Shown: one piece after another, positions 7,073 through 13,670 of the stretch
How the letters are laid out: each line of letters opens with the position of its first letter
Numbering within the stretch: position 1 is the first letter of the stretch
NCBI GenBank assembly: GCA_024998595.1
Contig: JACOEK010000001.1
Location: 248,001 to 312,000, forward strand
Source: Nitrospira sp.
Lineage (GTDB): Bacteria; Nitrospirota; Nitrospiria; Nitrospirales; Nitrospiraceae
Length of the DNA: 64,000 bases
Reading direction: 5' to 3'
The notes under the pieces: model-generated
Seen by the model: only the letters and a program-made list of their open reading frames with translations
Told to the model about the DNA's origin: nothing
The model's database searches: none
Program-made: the position numbers and the translations under genes

Positions 7073-8107
7073 ATGCCGCAGTTCACTACGATCTCGCCCA
7101 CTCACGTCCCTGGGAAAAAAGAGTACGCATGGCAAAAGTTTCTTTCCGGAGGTTATGTAGCAATCGGGTGGCTCGGGGATAAGGATCTCACTGGTAAGAA
7201 AATAGAGGAAGTCGAAGAACTTATTCGGAAAGAGGAGTATGAGAACGAGGCAAGTGCAATACAATCATATCGAAAGTTTCTGTCTCTTAAGGTAGGAGAC
7301 TACGTTGCAGTTAACAATGTAGGTTACGGCCTGTTCGGGGTCGGTCAGATTACCTCACCATATAAGTTCCAATTGCACAAGCACGATTCAGGGTCGGAGG
7401 ATGTGGAGGAGTTTTACTCCCATTATCGTGAAATTAAATGGCTTGTAAAAGAGTATCTACCTCGGACCTCGTTGGTTGCAGGAGGAGAAACAGCCTGGGC
7501 TCCTTATGGCACTGTAGGTGGGCTTTACCCAGAACTTCCGCCTTATATCGTGCGGATCGTGCATCCCGAGGCAGCACTACAAACAGAGAAAATCAAATAT
7601 ATCCGCCCTGACTTCCTTGCATCCGTCATCAACGACATAGAAACACTGCGTCCAGATGTAAGGCACCAGGAGCGAGCTCACGAATCACTCGCGGAGGATT
7701 TTTTTGTCGCTCTAGGTTATCAGAAGCATAAGGATATAAAGTTCCGCCAAGGTCGGATAGACATTACTTTAGAGCATGCAGGTCAGCCGATAGCCGTTAT
7801 TGAGGTGAAACGAGATTGGGCTTTCAACATGAACGTTGTGAGACAACAAGCCTACGTCTATGCTCATAGCATCGGAGTTCGGTATGTCGTCTTAACTAAT
7901 GGGGAAACCTATATCCTCTACGACCGATTAAAAGGGCTCTCATGGGATTCAAATCTTCTCGGGGAATTTCGTCTAACCGCCCTGCAGGATGAGGACCTAA
8001 AACTTATCGACCGTTTGCGGCCAAAAGCTTTTGGTAATCCTGACCTTCATGAACTTTTTCGCCATTTATCAGAGATGTTTGCTCAACAACGTAGCGAATT
8101 AGTGTGA
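7073..8107 (+). CDS. Putative base-reader domain fused to a PD-(D/E)XK nuclease, 344 aa
   Basis: Two modules can be seen. Residues about 15-165 contain WQKFLSGGYVAIGW...DLTG...SYRKFLSLKVGDYVAVNNVGYGLFGVGQI. This is the pattern of EVE/PUA-like or Mrr_N-type modules, which read modified or flipped bases. Residues about 195-310 hold a nuclease core like the N-terminus of type I HsdR: a helix with ESLAEDFF, GRIDITLE with D230, and IAVIEVKR with E244-x-K246, then a QAYVYAHS helix. GTAGGAGG stands upstream of the ATG. Known fusions of this kind act as type IV, modification-dependent restriction enzymes; this role is inferred here. Confidence 0.7.
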   Translation: MPQFTTISPTHVPGKKEYAWQKFLSGGYVAIGWLGDKDLTGKKIEEVEELIRKEEYENEASAIQSYRKFLSLKVGDYVAVNNVGYGLFGVGQITSPYKFQLHKHDSGSEDVEEFYSHYREIKWLVKEYLPRTSLVAGGETAWAPYGTVGGLYPELPPYIVRIVHPEAALQTEKIKYIRPDFLASVINDIETLRPDVRHQERAHESLAEDFFVALGYQKHKDIKFRQGRIDITLEHAGQPIAVIEVKRDWAFNMNVVRQQAYVYAHSIGVRYVVLTNGETYILYDRLKGLSWDSNLLGEFRLTALQDEDLKLIDRLRPKAFGNPDLHELFRHLSEMFAQQRSELV

Positions 8108-8185
8108 AGCACGTCTAGATCTGAAATTATCACAACTCTGTTATAGCCAGAGAATCGGTTCCTTATGTAGGGCGTTGAAAAGAAA

Positions 8186-8824
8186 ATGAGCTGGCTGGAA
8201 TCGCAAATTAAGATCGATACCTGCCGTCGATGCGAAGAAGCCTCGGTCCCCTATGTGCAGGTGCCACCAAATAACAAGCGGCACCCAACATATTTTCCAC
8301 CCGTACCGACTCGGATCCTTTTCGTCAGCGTGGCTCCGCCCTGGGGCGGTGATTACTTTTGGGATGAGACTAAGCCTGATAGGGTGCGGGAAGGTCTCTT
8401 TGAGGCTTTGTTACGCGCGACTGGCAAAACACTTGATTCAGTGATGGCGTTTCATTCTGCCGGTTACTTTCTTGTGCCTGGCGTTAAATGTCCATCGCGG
8501 GTCGGGAATAAGGATCACCTTCCTCACGTGAAAGCGATTGCCAACTGTACACGTCATCTAGGATCTGAGATGCAAATCGCGCGGCCTAGGAGAATCCTAG
8601 CGTTGGGGATGCCAGCCATGAAGGCCGTTGCTCTAACTTGCGGTTTGAAGATCCCATCGAGGGTTGAGGAGATCTGTAGGAGTCTTTGGTGGACAAAGCT
8701 AGATGAATACTTGGTCCCGGTCCTTGGAACGTATTTCCCAGGGAACAAAAGGCATCAAGGGTTTGACAGAATTCCTGAATCAATCAATGCGCTTCTCGCG
8801 CTAGAGCCCAAGCAATTTGAATAA
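8186..8824 (+). CDS. Uracil-DNA-glycosylase-superfamily protein with FeS-type cysteines, 212 aa
   Basis: The layout is that of family-4/5 UDGs. Cysteines are at 13 and 16 (CRRC), 102 and 121, a spacing suited to a [4Fe-4S] cluster. RILFVSVAPPWGG at 43-55 occupies the place of the GxAPG active-site loop. ARPRRILALGMPAMKAV is the typical central strand and helix, and GTYFPGNKRH (about 180-190) sits where the HP[S/A] loop occurs. Both active-site loops differ from canonical uracil excision enzymes, so the substrate may be another base, or the protein may only bind. It is the last cargo gene before attR. Confidence 0.65.
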   Translation: MSWLESQIKIDTCRRCEEASVPYVQVPPNNKRHPTYFPPVPTRILFVSVAPPWGGDYFWDETKPDRVREGLFEALLRATGKTLDSVMAFHSAGYFLVPGVKCPSRVGNKDHLPHVKAIANCTRHLGSEMQIARPRRILALGMPAMKAVALTCGLKIPSRVEEICRSLWWTKLDEYLVPVLGTYFPGNKRHQGFDRIPESINALLALEPKQFE

Positions 8825-9171
8825 AGTTTGTTCCTGATGATCGTCAACTTTGCTGGCATTTTATACGACGATCTCAGAGGGGGAAGAGTTTGAGGAAGTA
8901 GCCTCTCTACCGAGTTTCAGAGCAAACTGAGCGTCAAACAGATATAGACCGGAGAACCTTAGCGTTTTTCAACCCCAAAACTGTCTCGCGTTCTTGAGAA
9001 CATTTTGGTCCCGGTTTTGGTCACGGTTCGGTCACGGTTTTGGCCACGATTGCAGGTATGTCTCCATCGCCACTCATCCCCATCCATTGATGGTGAAGTC
9101 ATTGTTCTACAAAGAAAAAATATCCATCTGTCCTCCTTGATCGCTGTCAATCTCTATGTCACTTTGTGAGC
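8825..9171. other. Right end of the element, no gene seen
   Basis: There are 347 bp between the last cargo gene and attR. Apart from the decamer repeats at 9007-9051 I see no feature. A 63-codon minus-strand frame (8959-9150) exists but includes the repeats. Its DRTVTKTGTK stretch mimics the integrase tail, so it may be a relic of an older integrase 3' end. Confidence 0.5.
9007..9051. repeat. Right-end decamer repeats (4 units)
   Basis: There are four direct units, GGTCCCGGTT (9007), GGTCACGGTT (9019), GGTCACGGTT (9030) and GGCCACGATT (9042), with an 11-12 bp period. The middle two match the left-end decamer exactly and have the same orientation. The array lies about 120 bp inside attR. Confidence 0.65.
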
Positions 9172-9216
9172 CTTCGGATCCGAGGGTTGGGGGTTCAAGT
9201 CCCTCCGGGCGCACCA
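9172..9216 (+). repeat. attR: truncated tRNA-Arg 3' copy
   Basis: This is the second copy of the 45-bp repeat. It contains only the anticodon loop, 3' anticodon strand, variable and T arms, and acceptor 3' strand with CCA. No D arm or 5' acceptor strand precedes it, so it is not a functional tRNA. It marks the distal end of the integrated element. Confidence 0.95.
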
Positions 9217-9550
9217 CTCAGTTAAAGAGCCATGTAAGTTTCACGCTCCGTCACTATCACCGCCCGGCCATTTTCATCACAACGTGGAGTTCCCATAGTC
9301 TCCAACTGACTTCACTTCATCTCCTGGTCCTCGTCGCCTTGGCCTTGCTCGGCCGTTTGCCGCTCGGAATGCCTGAAAACTGGCGATTTCTTTTAGCTCT
9401 CCTAAGAACGTGTCGCCCAACGCTCAGCGTATAACTGCTCGAAATGACGGTGGTTTCTGACGCGCTCCTGCGGAATCCTGAGGAATTCGATGCCGGTGCT
9501 ATATTTGTTACGTACAGCACAGGTTACACCCCCTCCAAGGAGCAAGGTTC
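9217..9550. other. Intergenic, chromosomal side of attR
   Basis: These 334 bp separate attR from the Pal gene. No gene was seen in either strand. It presumably holds the promoter of the lipoprotein gene; the only clear signal is AAGGAG at 9538-9543. Confidence 0.5.
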
Positions 9551-10276
9551 ATGAAGTACCGTGGCGCGTCGCAGCTGATGTTGGGCGGAATGGCAATGGT
9601 CTTGTTAACGGCACCGGGCTGCAGCAATATGAAGTGGTTCCAGTCCGGCGCTGATGAGGCCTCCAACTCGGGGTCTTCCTCGTCGGCGTCGTCCGGCGCG
9701 TCGGGTGGGTACGGAAGCGGCGAGGCTGGGCGTGACGGACAGTATCCTTCGCTGGGTCGGCAGCAGGACATGGCCGAGGCGGAAGGCGGACGGTTGCGCG
9801 GCTTTTCCCCGCTGGTCAACGGCCAGATTGCGGGAGAGGAACGATTGAGCCGGAGTCCGATCGGCAGCATGTTGACGTCGAATGAACGGGACGAGAAGTG
9901 GGCGGCAGAAATCCGACGTGAAGAGGCGGCGGCTCTGGAAGCCGGCTTGAAGGATGTGTTCTACGGGTATGACCGGTATAGCGTGTCTGAAAACGACGGC
10001 GTGGCATCGCTGACGACCAATGCCGCCTGGCTCAAGGATAACCCGAAAGCCCTGCTCAAGATCTCCGGGCACTGCGATGAACGCGGGACCCATGATTACA
10101 ATCTCGTGTTGGGTGAAAAACGTGCCAAGGCGGCCAAAGCGTTCCTGGTCGACATGGGCGTGAGCTCAAAGCAGGTGGCGATCATCTCCTACGGTAAGGA
10201 TCGCCCTTTCTGCGCCGAACATGACGAAGCTTGCCATCAACAGAACCGGCGCGGCCACATGTTGCTGCGCAAATAG
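9551..10276 (+). CDS. pal: Peptidoglycan-associated lipoprotein (OmpA/Pal family), 241 aa
   Basis: It anchors the outer membrane to peptidoglycan. It has a signal peptide with a lipobox ending at C24 (LTAPGC), then a Ser/Gly-rich linker (35-60). The OmpA-like peptidoglycan-binding domain lies at about 130-241, with SGHCDERGTHDYNLVLGEKRA and a typical Pal end (CHQQNRRGH). AAGGAG precedes the ATG by eight bases. No tol genes are next to it in this window. The C-terminal domain is clear; the linker is longer than in the E. coli protein. Confidence 0.93.
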   Translation: MKYRGASQLMLGGMAMVLLTAPGCSNMKWFQSGADEASNSGSSSSASSGASGGYGSGEAGRDGQYPSLGRQQDMAEAEGGRLRGFSPLVNGQIAGEERLSRSPIGSMLTSNERDEKWAAEIRREEAAALEAGLKDVFYGYDRYSVSENDGVASLTTNAAWLKDNPKALLKISGHCDERGTHDYNLVLGEKRAKAAKAFLVDMGVSSKQVAIISYGKDRPFCAEHDEACHQQNRRGHMLLRK

Positions 10277-10286
10277 ACGAGAGTCT

Positions 10287-10311
10287 CCGGCGCCTGCTCG
10301 TGGGGCGCCGG
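10287..10311. terminator. GC-rich hairpin after pal
   Basis: CCGGCGCC (10287-10294) pairs with GGCGCCGG (10304-10311) around a 9-nt loop, ten bases after the pal stop. No T tract follows, so it may stabilise mRNA or be a weak terminator. The rest of 10312-10596 shows nothing further. Confidence 0.4.
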
Positions 10312-10596
10312 GGCCAGGTTCCGGCAAGGCCGCTCCTTCCTTTTTCATCAATTCCTCATAGCATCTCACCTCACATCCTTTCCATCCTGCAGAGAAGGCC
10401 CCTCGCTTCTGACAGGCTGCTGGTGGAGCCTGCCCGCTAAACCACCTCTCTGGTTTTCCGACAGTCGCCCAGGCTGACGGCCTACATGCCTTTTTCCTAT
10501 CCTGTGACAGAGGGTGACAATACGCGGGAGCTTATGGTATTGAGCCACAGCAGGCGACAGACTTTCTGCCGCCTATTTCGCCGAAGGAGTACGATT

Positions 10597-10761
10597 GTGA
10601 ACCAGCGCTTTGGGATTACCGTGAAGTTTTTGATTTCAGCCGACTCTCCCGAGGAGGCCGAAGAGATTATCGAATCCGGCTGTGAAAAGATGGCCTCATC
10701 CATTCACGAAGGGGATGTCAGCTACGAAGGCATCGAGGATATCGAAGAGGAAGACGAGTAA
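10597..10761 (+). CDS. Small acidic conserved-type protein, 54 aa
   Basis: The function is unknown. The GTG at 10597 is chosen because GAAGGAG stands eight bases upstream and the sequence becomes protein-like only from here (VNQRFGITVKFLISADSPEEAEEII). It has a likely ferredoxin-like strand-helix-strand start and ends in an acidic run (GIEDIEEEDE). A longer upstream reading is possible but has no RBS. Confidence 0.65.
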   Translation: MNQRFGITVKFLISADSPEEAEEIIESGCEKMASSIHEGDVSYEGIEDIEEEDE

Positions 10762-10881
10762 TGACGAAGTCCGTCCCTTGTGCCTCTGCTCCATGTGTCC
10801 GATGCCGCTCTCGTCGCGTACGATCGGCGTGGAGGGGGGCGGCTGCATCCTGCAGCAGGTTCAGTTGGAGACAGGGGTGAT

Positions 10882-12273
10882 ATGACGGACACGGTCGAGT
10901 CTGCCGGAACGCATTCCCGCCCACCGGGATTTCTAAACCGGATCCACCAATCCAATAAACAGTACCTCCCGCAGTGGCTCGGGGTGCCGGCGCACATTCA
11001 CCATGTCGCCTACCGGATGGCGAATCCGCCCGTAGAACGGCCCAATAGCCGCCGAGAGTTTCAGCATTTGCTTCAGGCCCTGGATATTTCGGAAGGCGCC
11101 ATCGAGGAGCGGTTCGGCTATGGGTTCAAGACCGCTGCCAACGGGGATCGTCTCGTCGTCGTGTGGGAGGCGCACACGGAGTACTACAGTTATCAGGTCT
11201 GGCACGTGGTGGGTGATTCGAACACTCCGCTCGATTTCGGACCGATCACGTTTCCCGGCTATCAGATGCCTCTCTGCCCCCTCGGCCTTCGGGTGAATGC
11301 GCTTGATCTGCTATTCCTGCCGCAAGAGCTACCCCTTGAGCGCGAACTCCCGGCGAGGCTTCCCGGCGCCATGGTGTATGGGAGCCGTATTCTGGGCGAC
11401 GAGATCGTGGCGGTCACGAGTTTTACGCCCGATGAGTTCGATCGGGAACGGTACCTGATCTGCTCAACCTCCGAGCAGGCGCTGCGGCAACAGGTGGCGA
11501 AGATTGTCGATACGATCGTCGCCATCGAAAATTACTACCATCTGGTCATGTTGCCGATGAAGGCCTTCTCCCGGGCCGTCGATCAAATCCATGACTATGA
11601 GCAGCGGCACCTCTATCAACGGGCTGTGCTGATCGAGCAATTGGGCGGCACGACTCCACCGACTATGCAGAAATGGCTGACGGTGCTCACGCAGGACCTG
11701 TTGCAGGTGAGTCGGCTGGCGGAGTCGATGCGATACCGGCTCTCCGCTTCCGTGCCATACGACCGCATCGTGCAGAGCAACTTGGTCGCCCTACAGGAAC
11801 GGTCCTACCCACCGCTGCGCCAAATTTCAGAATATGTCAGTTGGAAAATCACCGGGGTTACCGACGGCTATCAGCAGTTGCTTCGCCGGATCGATGCCAT
11901 GGAGAAGGATTTTGAAGCGACCGTGGCGGTGCTGCGGACGCATATCGAGTTGCGGCTGCAGGAGCAGAATATCCAATCGCAGGATCAGAATATGAAGCTG
12001 CTGGCCAGCGTGGATTCGACCACGAGGGCGCAGGCGATTCTGCAGCGCACGGTGGAAAGTCTGTCCGTGATCGTCATCACGTACTATCTCACGGGGCTGG
12101 GTAGCTATGTGCTGAAGGCCTGTTACGAGTTGGGGTGGGTGAAGAATGCCAACGTGGCCACGGCGATTTTTGTGCCGATCGCCTTCGCGATTTCCTTTAC
12201 CCTCATGACTGTAGGCAGAAAAATCATCGTCAAGCGGATGGCGAATGCCGCCGGGGATCCTGCCGGGCACTAA
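10882..12273 (+). CDS. DUF3422 family membrane-anchored protein, 463 aa
   Basis: It matches the DUF3422 family in length and layout. The N-terminal part is a long soluble region (HHVAYRM, R-E-H-F-like segments), the middle is helical and coiled-coil (about 230-390), and there are two C-terminal membrane segments (about 395-420 and 430-450). The biochemical role of the family is unknown to me. ATG 10882 is chosen for family length and a GGGGTGAT upstream; an in-frame start at 10780 is possible. Confidence 0.8.
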   Translation: MTDTVESAGTHSRPPGFLNRIHQSNKQYLPQWLGVPAHIHHVAYRMANPPVERPNSRREFQHLLQALDISEGAIEERFGYGFKTAANGDRLVVVWEAHTEYYSYQVWHVVGDSNTPLDFGPITFPGYQMPLCPLGLRVNALDLLFLPQELPLERELPARLPGAMVYGSRILGDEIVAVTSFTPDEFDRERYLICSTSEQALRQQVAKIVDTIVAIENYYHLVMLPMKAFSRAVDQIHDYEQRHLYQRAVLIEQLGGTTPPTMQKWLTVLTQDLLQVSRLAESMRYRLSASVPYDRIVQSNLVALQERSYPPLRQISEYVSWKITGVTDGYQQLLRRIDAMEKDFEATVAVLRTHIELRLQEQNIQSQDQNMKLLASVDSTTRAQAILQRTVESLSVIVITYYLTGLGSYVLKACYELGWVKNANVATAIFVPIAFAISFTLMTVGRKIIVKRMANAAGDPAGH

Positions 12274-12368
12274 CCTTCGACCTGTACCTTCCGAACTACA
12301 CCAAGTATCGTTGCCACGTTTGCGAGAGACGCTTCCGGCGGCAAATTCTGGCCTGCAGACCGGGCCGA

Positions 12369-12731
12369 TTACGCAGCCGTCAGTTCCTGCCTGTCTCCAT
12401 TGTGTCCGACGGTAGACTCTTCGAGGACCTGGCCGATCAAGCGTTGAAGCCGGCTCTGTTCGTCCCGACGCACCCGAATGAACTCGACGCCCGCCTTCTG
12501 TTCAGTGGCCCAGCGAACCTTCGCCAGCCCCACGGTGAGCGGCCGGGCTTGGTCGGGAGCCATGACGTGCAATTCGAGGTAATCGCCGGGCCGGACGGGC
12601 AGCGTCGTTTCAATGGCGCAGCCGGGGGCGGAGAGGTTGACGACCGTGCCTTGGCCGATCATCGAGTCGCCGGAAAGGCGGACGGGATAGGTCACAGTGA
12701 CGCGAGTAGATGAACGAAGATCCGTGTTCAT
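12369..12731 (-). CDS. PilZ-domain protein, 120 aa
   Basis: It is a single PilZ domain (RSSTRVTVTYPVRLSGDSM, then VVNLSAPGCAIET, VRPGDYLELHV, KVRWATEQKAGVEF). The motif is R-x4-R near the start and a degenerate NLSAPGC in place of D/NxSxxG. It is likely a cyclic-di-GMP sensor that acts on a partner, but partners are not adjacent. ATG 12731 has AAGGAGG nine bases upstream; the longer frame upstream has no support. It is divergent from another PilZ gene at 13080. Confidence 0.85.
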   Translation of the reverse strand: MNTDLRSSTRVTVTYPVRLSGDSMIGQGTVVNLSAPGCAIETTLPVRPGDYLELHVMAPDQARPLTVGLAKVRWATEQKAGVEFIRVRRDEQSRLQRLIGQVLEESTVGHNGDRQELTAA

Positions 12732-13079
12732 GTGAAGGCCTCCTTGCCTTGGCCCTCTATTCCTGAGGGCGTACAGACCTTTTCGGTAGGGTATTTCCCG
12801 AACTTTAGCCTGAAAGGCCGGAAAATCGATCGATTCCGGCCAGTCGAGAACCTTTTGGGCGCGCCTGTAGAGGAAGGGCCTGGCCGAGTGATATCGGGGG
12901 TAGCCTGGAGGGCTTCTCGGCCTGAACGCCAGGCCATGGCCTGGCGAGACGCGGGTGAACGAATGCCCCGAGCCGACCGCTCGTGACGAAAGGCGGTTGA
13001 TTTCATGCACGGAAGAGCGTATCCATCTCCGGACGTTTCTAGGATCGACCACCGTGCCATCATCCGATGAAAGGTTCAT
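12732..13079. other. Intergenic between divergent PilZ genes
   Basis: These 348 bp hold no convincing gene. They contain the 20-bp palindrome at 12927-12946 and probably both divergent promoters. Confidence 0.6.
12927..12946. promoter_or_regulatory. Perfect 20-bp palindrome, candidate operator
   Basis: CGCCAGGCCATGGCCTGGCG is an exact inverted repeat with no spacer, lying between two divergently transcribed PilZ genes. Such symmetry fits a dimeric repressor or activator site shared by both promoters. No regulator is identified. Confidence 0.5.
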
Positions 13080-13400
13080 GTGGAGCGACGCGATACTCCT
13101 CGGTATGAAATACAAGTGCCAATGACGTTCTCCGGTCATGCGATCGACGGAAGCGGCCTGATCACCAGTCTTTCCAAGGATGGTTGCCATGTCACGAGCG
13201 AAGAGTCGCTCCCCATGCGCGCCAACTTGTCGCTGCATGTTCAGTTCCCCGCGCCCTATGAACCGCTGACCGTCGAAGTAGCGGAAGTGCGGTGGACGAA
13301 TGCCACAGGCTTTGGCCTGGCGTTTGTGCATGTACACGACGAAGAGCATGTTCGGTTGCAGCGGTTTATCGACTGGTTGAAACGGACTCACAATAACTAA
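13080..13400 (+). CDS. PilZ-domain protein, 106 aa
   Basis: It starts at GTG 13080 with GAAAGG upstream. It has ERRDTPRYEIQVPMTFSG (RxxxR-type motif), ITSLSKDGCHV (D/NxSxxG-like) and AEVRWTNATGFGLAFVHV, the usual PilZ barrel. It is a probable c-di-GMP binding protein and a divergent paralogue of the gene at 12369-12731. It has no fused output domain. Confidence 0.85.
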   Translation: MERRDTPRYEIQVPMTFSGHAIDGSGLITSLSKDGCHVTSEESLPMRANLSLHVQFPAPYEPLTVEVAEVRWTNATGFGLAFVHVHDEEHVRLQRFIDWLKRTHNN

Positions 13401-13540
13401 CGTCGCCGTTGTTTCCGGTCCTGATCCTTTGTCATCGACCCAATCCTGCAGCGATTCCCGGTAAGCGTCCTTCTTCGTCGATTTATCTCTCTAGCAACTC
13501 GCCATCCACGTATTCCGGCGTAGTCACCGTGAAGATACGA

Positions 13541-13574
13541 TGCCGCACGAGCGGATCCGCACGATCGTGCGGCA
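13541..13574. promoter_or_regulatory. Nested palindromes upstream of zwf
   Basis: TGCCGCACGA (13541) and TCGTGCGGCA (13565) form a 10-bp inverted repeat. Between them is the palindrome GCGGATCCGC (13551-13560). A third overlapping perfect palindrome spans 13557-13572 (CCGCACGATCGTGCGG). The hairpins are mutually exclusive. The site is about 100 bp before the zwf start and 140 bp after the PilZ stop. Confidence 0.45.
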
Positions 13575-13670
13575 GATTGCACGACGTCATCGCAAAAAAG
13601 CTTCGATGAGCTGGTGCGATGGTTGCGGTTGGGGGAGGGATCAGGCAGGATACCGTATGTCTTTGCAACG

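Larger units (their letters stand above)
39..9216. mobile_element. Integrative genetic element in tRNA-Arg, about 9.13 kb
   Basis: The element is bounded by a perfect 45-bp direct repeat (39-83 and 9172-9216) made of the 3' part of the tRNA-Arg. It carries a tRNA-adjacent tyrosine integrase, an excisionase-like small HTH protein, a possible Rep protein and a cargo block. From about 3.5 kb to 8.9 kb the DNA is visibly more AT-rich and uses codons unlike the GC-rich host genes after 9.5 kb, which points to horizontal transfer. No conjugation or phage structural genes are present, so if mobile it would move as a small integrative element or satellite. Repeat, integrase and tRNA are seen directly; mobility is inferred. 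Confidence 0.9.

Noticed and set aside
8959-9150. 63-codon minus frame at the right end of the element
   Set aside because: It is made largely of the decamer repeats and has no RBS. It is kept only as a possible integrase relic, not as a gene.
9172-9216. A second tRNA-Arg gene
   Set aside because: The 5' half (acceptor, D arm, 5' anticodon strand) is missing.
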